NCBI GenBank assembly: GCA_024336345.1
Contig: JANFOG010000007.1
Span: 682,001-746,000, forward strand
From: Mariannaea sp. PMI_226
Taxonomy: Eukaryota; Ascomycota; Sordariomycetes; Hypocreales; Nectriaceae
Length of the DNA: 64,000 nucleotides
Direction: 5' to 3'
In this document: positions 1 through 10,144 of the stretch, in pieces
Position numbering within the stretch: the first letter of the stretch is position 1
Layout: each line of letters begins with the position of its first letter
Translations under genes and position numbers: made by a program
The notes under the pieces: model-generated
What the model saw: the letters and a program-made list of their open reading frames with translations, nothing else
Told to the model about the DNA's origin: nothing
The model's database searches: none

Positions 1-406
1 GGACTCGAAGCGCAATCATAGATTCCCAGTTTTGGATGAAGGCGGTGCACATGGTAATGAGACCAAAACAAAAGGTGGTGGCGGAAAACCACAGCCGAGG
101 TCCAATTACCCGAACTGCCAGAGTCGAGGGCAGCTGGAATACGATGCTGGAAATGGTGAAGATAAAGATGCTAACGCTGTACCGGTTTCCCATGAGCCCA
201 AGGTCCGAGGGCATGGAAGTCACAGCGGCCGAACTGATGACATTGGAATCGAGGAGATTGATAGAGCAGAGCAGTCCGGCGATGGTGCACAGCCTCAGGT
301 CTACTTTGAGTCGCAGACGGCGCTCCAACACCTCCCGGCAGTCGGTTGACTCATGTTGAACCTCGTCCACGTTGCCATCAATGCTATTAGTACGCGACGA
401 AATCAT
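1..406 (-). CDS. MFS transporter, Dal5-like anion:cation symporter family (5' part, cut by window edge)
   Basis: The reverse strand is open from an ATG at 406 to the window edge, giving about 135 residues. The N-terminus is polar and acidic (start MISSRTNSIDGNVDEV), followed by ERRLRLKVDLRLC and then hydrophobic helices with the loop SNVISSAAVTSMPSDLGL. A charged ERRLxxKxDxR stretch before helix 1, then a short loop leading into a helix with QLPS and a P-x-L-W turn, is the usual layout of fungal allantoate/vitamin-type MFS permeases (ACS family). These are plasma-membrane proton symporters of organic anions; the substrate cannot be told from this piece. The reading frame stays open upstream of 406 to at least about 490, and a GTAAGT lies near 515 on the reverse strand, so a further 5' exon or an earlier start is possible. 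Family assignment is fairly sure, start less so. Confidence 0.72.
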   Translation of the reverse strand, partial: MISSRTNSIDGNVDEVQHESTDCREVLERRLRLKVDLRLCTIAGLLCSINLLDSNVISSAAVTSMPSDLGLMGNRYSVSIFIFTISSIVFQLPSTLAVRVIGPRLWFSATTFCFGLITMCTAFIQNWESMIALRV

Positions 407-1690
407 ATTTTGTATCGTGTCATTGCTCGCTCTGTGAGCTGCATCCAGGCAGAAAACTTCGTCGTTGATGCTCCAGGAGAGGCAGAGGCTTTATCGTCTC
501 CCAGTTGGTGGCGCAAACTTACTGCCCAGCCCGCCCACTGCACACGTAACGGAGGATGTTGAAGGAGGGATGACGAGGCCACGGCAAGGTCCGCAAGGGT
601 ATTCATCCCGCAATTTATTTAGTGACTCCTCGCGCATTTCACCGTGCCGTCCGTCTAGTTTTTGGAGCCCCGTAAATGAGTCTCACCCCTGTCCAGGAGC
701 TGAGTCCGCGTCCCCACTGGTTCAGCTGTTCTCCAAGACACATGAAACAAAAACTCATTACCACGAGTGTTCTAACTTATCTGGGCTTCTCTTCAAGTGA
801 ATTAGGAAATAAAAAGGGAACAGCTATAAGTTGCAGTGACGGCCGGCACGAAGAGAATAGCTGCACGCTTGTTTCTATTAAGGTCAGAGCAAAAGGGAAA
901 TCGGCTCTGAGGTCGTCTCAATTAGATACCTCGGCATCCTGCGCCGCATGGCTGGGATATCACAGTTGGTGCGAAATCTAGACTTGAATATTGCTGTGGG
1001 CGGTCCAACAATATTTGATCGTGATGTCGTTTTTCGATTTGTGATACCAATTTTAATTATTTATTGAGGAATTTTCTAGCTGCATCAGCTTCATTTTTAG
1101 GCTGATTGGGGTGTTTTAGTACGTCATTCTCAGCTTTTTCTTGTCCAGATAAAATACATAAAGTATTTATTATGAAATATTTATTATCATCATTATTATT
1201 TCATATCATCTCTTCATCAAAATGCTTCTATTATTTCATTTCTTCTCTTGTGTCTTTTGGAAATCCCTAGTCGGTATGGGTCGAAGCCATTCGTGAGGAA
1301 AACACGGATGTGTCCCCATCTTACGATGAACATAGGAAACAGAACCATGATGACAAGGGTGACGATCAGATTTGAGGTCATCAAACCGCAACTTGTATAT
1401 CACACTAGGGGTATTATGAATAAAGTTATGGAATGGATTAATGAACACAAAATCGGGGTCCTAGACTTGGAGTATCGAGGCTTCATTTTCGGATTCTGCG
1501 AAAGCAGAGAATTCAAGGACTTGGCCACGAAAATATGCACGCTTCTGCAGTATTTCCCTACTGAAATCAAAATCATCACGAAGGTGAAAGAACGGAAGAC
1601 TTTTCTTGTGGCCAAAGACAGATATGCACTGACCGTCGATAATCATTCCCTGGTTTAACCCAATCGTCCCTTGTGGTGGGTTCAAAGGTG
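407..1690. other. Interval without a supported gene
   Basis: This holds the upstream region of the MFS gene and an AT-rich stretch (about 1020-1240). An open frame at 1248-1658 (+) could encode 136 residues, with no signal peptide, no recognisable domain and no good start context. It lies next to a decayed gene on the other strand, so it may be chance or relic sequence. Confidence 0.5.
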
Positions 1691-2165
1691 ATGTATCGTC
1701 GTGAAAGAATTCTAAATCACATAGTGTTTCTTTTTGAAGTCAACAAAACCGCCAAACTTCCAGCTCTCTTCACGGAGAGTGACATTTATAGTCATGTCGT
1801 GACCACAGTACTCCCCAATGTAGTCGCCCAGATCAGCTTCTTTACATCACATGGCAGTTTGCAAGCTATTTCACGAGAATATCGTCACATATCCGCTTAT
1901 GTATTTGAGATTCTCTCCTGGAGAGCGATGCAACATCAACATGAGGCTTTAGGTCGAATTAATACTTGAGTCAGGGGGCAAACGGCGAAGCCACGCGGCA
2001 TCACCAAGGTTCATCCCGTTTGTAAGCGCTACAACGCCACTGTTTGTTTCTGGGAAGTGGAAAAGGGCTAAGGCAAAGCCATTCATATTGCCATTATGGC
2101 CTACTAAAACCTTTTCTCTGAGACCTGATCTAAAATGTACTTGGCGTTATTTTCGGGGGGGTTTC
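1690..2165 (-). pseudogene. Decayed beta-lactamase/transpeptidase-like (class C serine hydrolase) gene, C-terminal relic
   Basis: Reverse-strand translation in shifting frames gives pieces that fit the C-terminal half of fungal beta-lactamase-like proteins. Around 2080-2150 one frame reads LREKVLVGHNGNMNGF followed by ALALFHFPETNSGVVALTNG and NLGDAAW, which matches the family's H-x-G active-site strand and its 'FPETxSxVVxLxNG' segment. That frame ends at a stop at 1949-1951. A second piece in another frame, about 1710-1835, reads ADLGDYIGEYCG then MTINVTLREESWKF, matching the usual C-terminal 'DYVGxY' domain. In-frame stops lie between the pieces, and the N-terminal S-x-x-K and Y-x-N motifs were not found up to 2725. 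I infer an old truncated pseudogene. Exact limits are approximate. Confidence 0.55.
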
Positions 2166-2724
2166 TAGTTGTAGACTCTGTTGCAATCTGGGGGCCACCC
2201 ATTGGGTCAAAGTCAGGCCACGACCGCGACCGCCAAAAGCCACCGATACGGCCGCTTCCACAATAGTACTTACGAAGTGCTGTCGTCAAGCGACAAGTCA
2301 TATCTGCTCTCTGTATGTTGCCACTACCTATTCTACTGCCCCTGATCGTCTCATTAACTTCCATTCTTAGGGCTATTTATGCAAGGTGGACATGGTGGTG
2401 GAGGCTTATTAGGGTGGATAATATAACTGCGGCAGATTCACCATGGCTAGTACGTATCGTAAGCTCTGGGTAGAAACATGGTGGAAATCACAGATCTTGT
2501 GTTCTTCAAATATATTGTGTGGATGGACCCAACGTTCAAACCGGAGCAGTTCCATAATTGTAAGAAATCTCTATTCCATTTCAACCAAAAACTTTTTATT
2601 TCTCGAAGGGAACCAAAGCCCACCTCCAATCGTTAGTTCGTTACATTACTATTACGTCCCTCTGCGAGGATGTATGTATCTAAGAATCCTAACCAAGCTG
2701 AATCTCCTCAAGTCACAGGTAAAA
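2166..2724. other. Interval without a supported gene
   Basis: Between the beta-lactamase relic and the stop codon of the homeobox gene. It may hold more of the relic (about 2166-2364, reverse strand) and the 3' UTR of the transcription factor gene. Nothing else is recognisable. Confidence 0.45.
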
Positions 2725-5687
2725 TCAACTCAGCAGCCCATTTGCTTCACTGGGCAGAATCCCAGCATCACGCTTAAACGCCTGCAACCACTCTTCATTG
2801 TCGGCCGGGGTCTGGTTCCACGGATCCTCACTGCAATATTGTTAGGGATTCAAATTCATAGGCAAACTTGATTAATGGCGCTGCAAGTTCACTTACTCGT
2901 TATACATGATCCAACGTGCATAGTGCTGGATCTCCTCATCTGAAGGGAGGTGGCGGCTCGGGTTCTTGGGCGATACTGTTGCTGCTACCCACCTATGGAG
3001 ATCTCGTTCGAGTCTTCGGTGGAAGTTTGCTTCGTGTAGGAAGAACTGCCCTCCATCAACCAGAGTAGACGCTTGGTTAATATGATTTATCTCCGTCGTT
3101 TGTGGCGCACTCGTCGTGGGTGGTTGATGATTTGAGACTGGGTTGGCTGATGAGGATGGCTCAAATGACAGTCCTAGAAGTCCGGGAAAATCCTGTATCA
3201 TCCCGTCTACAGGGGCATGTTGTGTCTGGTGGTTTTGATGACTGTGCAGATAGTCTTCGTGTTGCACGGTTCGTGACACATGTTGAAAACCTTCACTCAC
3301 GGGTCCTAAAGCCAACTGAGAGCCTTGCTGCTCGCCAACAGCGAGATGGTCGCGCTCCTGCAACCGCACGCCACCAGCATCTATCAACGAATTCGCTGCG
3401 AAATCCAGCCAGGCAGCGCTCCCTGACCGAGTGCAGAACTTCTGAAGCCACAGGACGGACGAGGTTGCGAGCCCCATAAGCCAAGCGCATATAATATCAC
3501 ACGGCATTTCCGAGCTTGCCTCGGTCCGCTCAATAACGCTTCGGGCCTCTTGCTGCAGCTGCACCATGGTCAAGGCTGAGCCCAGCATTTGGTGAGTAGC
3601 CACACATTCCCGAAGCTGGGTTTCCATGGGGCACTCGTCGAAGAGGTTCGTCTTGCCCAGCACTTGTAGGTTGTCCAGTTTACTCTCGTGCCTTGCTCTC
3701 ATAGGTCCCAGTTTCGCTCTCCAGACAATGGCGTCGTCGGACATGATGAGGTCTCGCAACCATGACTGCGGGTTTACGACATCTTCGGAGGAGAGGATTT
3801 CGGATGCAAGAATGACCCGGCATGCTTCAAGTTGGAGCTCCTCGTTACCGGGTAGTCTCTCATGCTGTTCAATGAAACCCTGCATAAAGTAAACCAGCTC
3901 GAGTTTGATAAGCTCATATGCACTCGCTGGAGATTCAGGAGGTCCAGCACTGGCCTTGAAGGGAAAAGGCGTTCGTCTGTCAGCCTCGATCAGATCTGTT
4001 GGTCTCGGTCAGCAAGAAGTGATTTTCATAGATTTGGCATCGGGGGTGATGATTTACAAGGCGGCATTGAATTCTCAATCACATCCAACATGTGCTTCTC
4101 AAACCCCCAATTCCCCTTCCAATCACCCATGGTGCACCCCAGTCTGAAGTGGTCGGCCAAGTGATTTACTCGATCATCCCACGTATCCAAGACGACGTCG
4201 CAAAAGCCGCACCGTGACCGTAGCTGAGTGATTTCCCGCTTCCATGACTTCATCAACGCATCTGAATATTTACTATTATGAGCTAAGCGTAGATGCTGAT
4301 TGAGGTGGTCTTTCCTGTTGAACGAACGAGCCTCAGATGTGCGCTCAATACAAGTGCTAAAGTTGTGAGAGCTGAGATGGTTGTCGTCTGGGTTAGTTCG
4401 TCCGCAAAGGGCGCAGCACGGCTCACTATCCTCGTTATAAGTGACAGGGCCATATGGTACGCAAACCCACTTCTCCAGAGGCACATGCAAAGATCTTTCG
4501 TGTCGCTGCCAGTCGTACTTTGTCTTGAATGTCTCGGTACAGAATGTGCATTGGAACTTTCTAAGAGATCCTTCCACGGTGAAAGCGGCCTTTCGTCGAG
4601 CTCGAGCTTGTTTGGCCCTCTTTCTTGAATTTTGCTTTCTTTGTGAGATGGAGCTCGAGGAGATTGAGCCCAAAGATGCACCTGAGTGACTCAGTGCCAA
4701 CGATCCGCTGGATAAGGAGGTGGGCGCACTGCTTGCCGAGGACTGGTTAGGAATTGAATCGGGCCATCTTGAGTCCGACGGATACGTTTCTTCGAAACTC
4801 CCTATTTTTATTTTGGTAATCAGCAGCTGCTATTTCGTGGTTGCTAGTTAAAGAAAACATTGAAAGCAGAAGGTCGAAAAAAAAATCGTACCAGAATCAG
4901 GAGCCTTGGCCATGGCACGAGCAATAGCAAGCATGCTCGCTGGTTCGTGTTCCGGAGGTGATTCAACCCAACGCTCCATGGGATTCATGTCTCTGATCGC
5001 ACGCCGCGGTGCAGGAGTTCCAGGTCTTGGGCTTGGGTTTTGAGGAATATCCATGGGCTTGGCTTGGCTTGTTTTGCTGGCTGAGCTGACCTTGCCACGA
5101 CGGCGAGCATTGGACAGCCAGTTTGTTATCTGTGTCTTACTTAACCCAGTCTGGTTCCGAAGCATTTCAATATCATCGCCTTTCGGATATGGGTGGTCTG
5201 GGTGATTTGACAGCCACTGGTTCAAGATGCGCGTTGACTTTTGAGAGAATCTGGCTCCAATCTTGGGGGGAGGAAACGGCCTCTCGATGTTGCGAACCTT
5301 TTCCAAGAAGTCGTCAAGTTCCTTGTTCTCCATCCGCCCCGAGCCTGTGCACGAGGCGACATCCGATTCTGTCTGCAACAGGCCGCTGCCATGGCTACTG
5401 GGGCTGTAGATTCCGCTGGGGGTTGTATCACGCGGGGTGGTGTCAATGGAGTTGATGACGAAATCGCTAGACGGGAGTTGGCCACCTTCGTTCTCGCCAG
5501 CGATCGGTCCTTGGCTCAACTCGCCGAGGTTGTCAAAGGCATACTTGTTGATGAGGCCTAATGAGGACGGCTCGGTATTGAGCCTGGAGAGGAAATTATC
5601 AAAGGCATCGCTTGATGCCGCCTGGTCCGGCTTTTCCAAGTTTGGGTCGGCGTAGTCAAAGCCGTGAAAGTCAAGGTTCCCCGCCAT
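2725..5687 (-). CDS. Homeobox (KN/TALE type) + C2H2 zinc-finger transcription factor
   Basis: Four exons on the reverse strand: 5687-4892, 4801-4058, 3995-2897 and 2830-2725, with introns of 90, 62 and 66 nt. Splice phases agree throughout and the joined frame is 2745 nt (914 residues). The protein has an acidic N-terminus, then a homeodomain at about 140-199 with the recognition-helix core ITNWLSNARRR and a KN-type loop (HPDHPYPKGDD). A basic Ser-rich linker follows, then a C2H2 finger at about 350-371 (C-x2-C-x12-H-x4-H) with more Cys/His pairs after it. The C-terminal half has the pattern ESPASAYELIKLELVYFM and ends in WNQTPADNEEWLQAFKRD, a tail I recall as conserved in this filamentous-fungal family. 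It is presumably a nuclear DNA-binding regulator; targets are unknown. The last 35-residue exon is easy to miss because exon 3 runs into a stop one codon past the donor. It is divergent from the permease at 6388. Confidence 0.88.
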
Positions 5688-6387
5688 AATTCCCTTGGGC
5701 CCTGGATTCGCTTTTGGAGATGTTGGGAGAAGTTGAGTCTCGCAACTATCCAGGTGTGGCTTTCATTTGATTGACTTCAAGACCAGCTGACCTGATAGCC
5801 AAGACTACCTCAAGATGGAGACTTTTTGCCCGATAAAACTCCGAGGTCGGGGCGTCAGGCCAGAGGCTATCATCGGATGTGACAATGGAACCGCCTGTAA
5901 TCTGTAGCGTCCAGTAGGTTGATTGCCGTTAGTTTCTGAGAGTAGTTAGAGGTAAGTTAAATCGTGTCTTGCACGCCTTGTGCTTCTTAGCCTTCTCCAC
6001 CAACTCCACTCGATCCCGCGGAGTGAAAAGCTGAGTTATTCTTAGTCATGGCTCGCGCAAGTGCCCTCTGCAAGCCCTCTAGATGCCCTCTGCGAGCGTC
6101 AACTACGCCTTGTTCTTTTCTACTATGTAATAATGATGAGCTTGCCTCTTCATCAGCACCAAAGAAAGAGAAAAAATAACATACGATGGAATTCAAGTCA
6201 AGATGGGGTTTTCCTTTCGTAATTGGATCCATAATGGCCTCTACAAGAACTACAAAAGGCGCTGCCAAGTGTGCAGTGCTGTGCTCGTGTGACCTGCCAG
6301 CCTCCAAGTCTTTTGTTTCTCTATCTCTCCGCGCCGGTCTTCCCTGAGTTGTGATAACCCTTTGTTTTGACCTTCTGATAATCAGCC
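5688..6387. promoter_or_regulatory. Divergent intergenic promoter region
   Basis: About 700 bp between the start of the homeobox factor (-) and the permease (+). Two GATAA motifs lie at 6353-6357 and 6377-6381, just ahead of the permease ATG. GATA factors control many fungal nitrogen permeases, but motifs this close to the ATG are probably in the leader and may be chance. A reverse-strand open frame at 5987-6397 has no recognisable domain and is not called. Confidence 0.45.
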
Positions 6388-7932
6388 ATGGACTCATTGA
6401 GTGATGAAATCCGCCGGGCCAGTTATCAAAGTTATTCTGGAGACCCCATGAAACCAGATGTCGAACCAGCCCTTTCTGACAATGGCCTTGAACGCGGCCT
6501 TCATAGCCGCCATCTACAATTCATCGCCATCGGCGCCACTATAGGGACTGGCTTGTTCCTAGGAACAGGTTCAGCCTTAGCAACTGCCGGGCCCGTTTCC
6601 CTCCTCATCGCCTTCATCTTCTTAGGCTCAGTCCTTTTCTCAGTCATGACAGCTCTTGGCGAGATGGCAGCTTACATTCCCGTCCCGGGTTCCTTCACGA
6701 CCTATGCGTCCCGTTTCGTTGACCCCACTCTTGGCTTCGCAATGGGCTGGACGTATTGGTTCAGTTGGTCTCTCACATTTGCCCTTGAGCTCACTGCTGC
6801 GGGTTTGATTGTTCAATATTGGGTGCAGAGCATCAGCGTCGGAGTATGGATTGCCGTTTTCTGGGTCATCTTCACTTTGACCAACTTCATGCCGATCCGA
6901 TGGTTTGGTGAATTTGAAATGTGGTTCTCCAGCATCAAAGTTATCACCATTCTCGGCTTCATCATCTTCTCCATTTGCGTAAACGCTGGCGTCGGCGAGC
7001 AAGGATATCTCGGGTTTCGATACTGGAGCGAGCCAGGCGCCTTTGCACCCTATATCAAGGAGGGTGCGGCCGGAAAGTTCATCGGCTTCTGGGCTGTTCT
7101 CATCACCGCAGGTTTCAGCTATCAAGGTGCCGAGCTCGTGGGCATTGGCGCTGGTGAGACTCAAGATCCGCATAAGAGCATCCCTTCTGCAATTCGATGG
7201 ACATTCTGGGGCGTCTTCGCTCTGTTCATCTCCACAGTGTTTTTCCTCGGCATTAATATTCCATATACCAACCCCTCCCTCATCAGCGATTCTCAGGACG
7301 CTTCAGCCTCTCCGCTGGTAATTATGGCCAAACTGGCTGGTGTCTCAGTTTTGCCGTCACTCCTAAATGCCGTCCTTCTGACTGCAGTTCTCACCGCTGC
7401 CAACTCCGACGTTTATTCTAGCAGCCGAATTCTCATCGCCCTCGCCGACTCTGGCCATGCACCCAAATTTCTCAAGAAGACCAACCGATTTGGTACGCCA
7501 TACTATGCCGTTGGCGTTTGCTCCGTAGTCGGCTTCCTTGGTTTTCTCAACCTCTCGCAGGACGGATCAGTGGTCTTCCAGTGGCTCTTGAATATCGTTT
7601 CAGTGGCAGGATTCATCTCATGGGGCATCATCAACGTTTGCCATATTCGCTTTATGCAGGCCCTTTCAGCTCAAGGCAAGTCTCGAGATGACTTGCCATA
7701 TACCGCGCCATTGCAACCTTACATGTCCTATTACGGGCTCTTTTTCAACGTACTTATTGTGCTCACAAGCGGGTTCGAGGTGTTCATCAACTGGGACACC
7801 AGCAAATTCTTTACAAGCTACATCAGCTTGATCCTCTTTCTTGTGTTGGTTGTCGGCCATAAACTGGTGTTTAGGACAAAGCTTGTTTCGTTGGCAGAGG
7901 CAGATATCAGTTCTGGTCGCATTGCATCTTAG
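6388..7932 (+). CDS. Amino acid permease, YAT family, basic amino acid (Can1/Lyp1-like) type
   Basis: Intronless, 514 residues, the usual length for fungal amino acid/proton symporters of the APC superfamily, which sit in the plasma membrane. A polar N-terminal tail of about 40 residues is followed by LERGLHSRHLQFIAIGATIG, the first helix with its substrate-binding GxxxGTG-type turn (GATIGTGLFLGTG). Further marks are GEMAAYIPVPGSF between helices 2 and 3, GWTYWFSWSLTFALEL in helix 3, FSYQGAELVGIGAGETQDP in helix 6, and TAANSDVYSSSRILIALA in helix 8. About 12 hydrophobic segments are visible. The YWFSWxxTFALEL segment is closer to Can1/Lyp1/Alp1 than to Gap1 or Dip5, so lysine or arginine uptake is my inference. 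The start is the first ATG, in context GCCATGG. Confidence 0.9.
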   Translation: MDSLSDEIRRASYQSYSGDPMKPDVEPALSDNGLERGLHSRHLQFIAIGATIGTGLFLGTGSALATAGPVSLLIAFIFLGSVLFSVMTALGEMAAYIPVPGSFTTYASRFVDPTLGFAMGWTYWFSWSLTFALELTAAGLIVQYWVQSISVGVWIAVFWVIFTLTNFMPIRWFGEFEMWFSSIKVITILGFIIFSICVNAGVGEQGYLGFRYWSEPGAFAPYIKEGAAGKFIGFWAVLITAGFSYQGAELVGIGAGETQDPHKSIPSAIRWTFWGVFALFISTVFFLGINIPYTNPSLISDSQDASASPLVIMAKLAGVSVLPSLLNAVLLTAVLTAANSDVYSSSRILIALADSGHAPKFLKKTNRFGTPYYAVGVCSVVGFLGFLNLSQDGSVVFQWLLNIVSVAGFISWGIINVCHIRFMQALSAQGKSRDDLPYTAPLQPYMSYYGLFFNVLIVLTSGFEVFINWDTSKFFTSYISLILFLVLVVGHKLVFRTKLVSLAEADISSGRIAS

Positions 7933-8453
7933 ATTCGGCGCATTTGTCGGATACTCAGACTAGAGATTTTAGATATACACATTGCATACATTATATACTA
8001 GATTATAATTAAAGAAGTTATTGATGAAGCCTTAATATGAATTCATTCTTTCCCCTTTCCGACAAAAGCTCCGATAGGCTCAGATCAGTTTCCCATGGGC
8101 CCTGTCCCGGCGTATCAGCGTCCAGTTGACTTCCTTTTCTGTGTCAAGTAGAATACATCATCCCAGCGTCAAGGCGGGCGGGGCATGATCCGTCATGGTC
8201 ATGATCGGTGAACGTGCATCCTCCGGACGAGAGGCTAACACTTGCGGGGAACAGGCAATGGGGAACAGGAACACGTGGCATGGTCATCGTACGACGGTGC
8301 GATTGGTTTAAAGGTGAGCGAAATCGTTCCGAGGTGAGTTCTTCTTCTCTTTTCCTTCTCAGCAAATATCTCTCTCTCCCTCTCTCCACTATATACCTCT
8401 TCTAATATCGCTCTACCAATTACACCGCTCAGGACCCCTCTCCACTAGCCACC
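7933..8453. other. Intergenic interval with leader of the ABM gene
   Basis: Holds the AT-rich 3' region of the permease (about 7960-8040) and the upstream region of the ABM gene. The latter has partly palindromic TCATGGTCATGATC near 8193-8206, a CT-rich tract at 8340-8388 and a TATATA sequence at 8390-8395. No gene seen. Confidence 0.5.
8390..8396 (+). promoter_or_regulatory. Possible TATA element
   Basis: TATATAC lies 58 nt before the ATG at 8454, after a long CT tract. The spacing to the ATG is short for a TATA box, so this is weak. Confidence 0.3.
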
Positions 8454-8860
8454 ATGGTCTACACAATTGTTGTTCACCTCTACGCCAAGGATGATGAAGA
8501 ATGCATCAAGAAGCTCTCGGCGAAGCTCATTGAAGCAAGCCGCGTCTATTCTCAGGACAAGGAAACCATTTCTTGGTTTGTCATGCAGGACATCAAGGAT
8601 CCCCGAGCTTTTACAATCGTAGAGCGCTACGAGCAGGAGAGCGTCCGTGACTTCTATTCCCCTAAAACCTATCCGATATCAAGACACATGATTTGCTAAC
8701 ATGAGGTATTTTGAGAAAACTCTAGAGCCAGCAATATCACCTTGGAAACCCATACTGGAAGACGTTTGATCCCTATGTGATCCCACTGTTGGAGAAGCCC
8801 ATGGACCTAAGAAGATTGGAGGAGTTGGACACCAGTCAGGATGTCGTGGTTCCTGAGTAG
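8454..8860 (+). CDS. Small ABM-domain (antibiotic biosynthesis monooxygenase-like) protein
   Basis: Two exons, 8454-8642 and 8726-8860, join in frame to 107 residues. The ATG has an ideal context (CCACCATGG). The protein starts MVYTIVVHLYAKDDEECIKK and carries the dimeric alpha-beta barrel pattern: a first strand with a V-H-L-Y core, a helix of charged residues, then ETISWFVMQDI and FTIVERYEQES. Exon 2 supplies SQQYHLGNPYWKTFDPYV and ends in a Pro-Leu-Asp helix. ABM proteins are cytosolic; some are cofactor-free oxygenases, others have no known reaction, and the substrate here cannot be inferred. The intron donor is GTCCGT, which is weak, but the acceptor (CTCTAG at 8720-8725) and branch point (TTGCTAAC near 8693-8700) are good and the join restores the expected sequence. 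Reading through the donor reaches a stop at 8697-8699. Confidence 0.8.
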
Positions 8861-10144
8861 AAAACTGACACTCAAGTAACGAGATCATACTTTAAAACCT
8901 AGGATACGATTGGGTTGAAAGAAGCCGCAACATGGCTTTCTCAAAAAGTATCGAAAATAAATGATTTTTCATCTTGTTGGATAGCTATACAGCGTAGATA
9001 GGTGACTAAGCCTATCCGCCTCCGAGTGAGCAGGAAGTGAGATGGGATTCCGTGCAGCATTCATCACCCGGGAAATTAGGATCAGAGACATGAAACATAT
9101 TATGCTTCTGTTGCCCTTTGGTAAAGCTATCCGTGATACACAATTACTTTGTGGCAAGTGTTCGTTCTAGTTATCAAGAACAAGCAGGGAGTGCAACTTG
9201 GTACGGAGCAGCCAATGTCTTACTTGGCGGAGCAATAGTCTGAGGAAGATGTCACATAGTCCACTTAGATTCCAATCTAGACTTCTGATTCTAGTAATCA
9301 CAAGGGAGTCATTTTTTCCTGCAAGCGATGACAAGTCGTAACAGTAAGCCATATCAGGCATTCTAGAGTCGGGATTCTAGTGTCAGCTTGAGTGAAGATT
9401 GTGTAGTTGATGAGAAGAAATAAAAGCCTTACGGAAATATAAGATTGCACACTACTTGTCTTGTTGAGGCACAACCGTTTCAGAAGGTATCAGGAAATCA
9501 AGAACATGTTGTCCCTCAGCCCCAACGTGGACCACAGGTCGCTCACTTCTCACCCCAAAAACGACAATGGACATTGTGAAAACCCCATAAATCGAGAAGG
9601 CTTTTCTTCCAAATGAATGGGCATATGTGCTACTGGCACAGTACTTGAGATGAGACATTGGGGCTGTGCGAACTCCCTTCATTCCTTCGTTGGCATTGTG
9701 ACCAGCCACATCTCCCTCAAGGTTATGAGACATTTTCCTTTCTCATTTATCTTTTCAGCGTCCATTTCAGGATTTCCAATTTACGCGAGCTTGGCCAGCC
9801 GCGTCAACACACGGGATCAGCAACTGTGTATACACTTGGCTCTCCATTGTCTCATCCCCAAACAATCAGAGAGCTCCAGCCACATCCAGAGAATGTGTTC
9901 GCCACCATAAAACAATGGATTTCAAATACTTCCATGTTTCTGTGAGGCGTCTTTGACATTTCTGCAGCCATTAATTGCATACCAGAACTAGTAACGGTTG
10001 GCTGTCGAGTCTATATAACAGGATGTCGCCATCAAGCTGCTGAGAGCGAACTCAATCCATCTCAGATAATCAATTTCTCACAAAAAAGAGTATCTCGGTT
10101 CTTGAGTTGCAATTTATCAGCCCTTTTTTGGTTTAGAATCAACA
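8861..10144. other. Intergenic interval, no gene recognised
   Basis: Nearly 1.3 kb. Short open frames exist on both strands (for example 9452-9733 reverse and 9617-9910 forward) but show no domain or splice support. The right end is the promoter of the wall protein gene. Confidence 0.5.
10012..10018 (+). promoter_or_regulatory. TATA box of the wall protein gene
   Basis: TATATAA lies 127 nt before the ATG at 10145, leaving room for a leader of about 90-100 nt rich in CA and T tracts. Position and sequence are both as expected. Confidence 0.6.

Noticed and set aside
2443..2871. Forward open frame of 142 codons
   Set aside because: It is antisense to the last exon and intron of the homeobox gene, has no domain, and the reverse-strand model is well supported.
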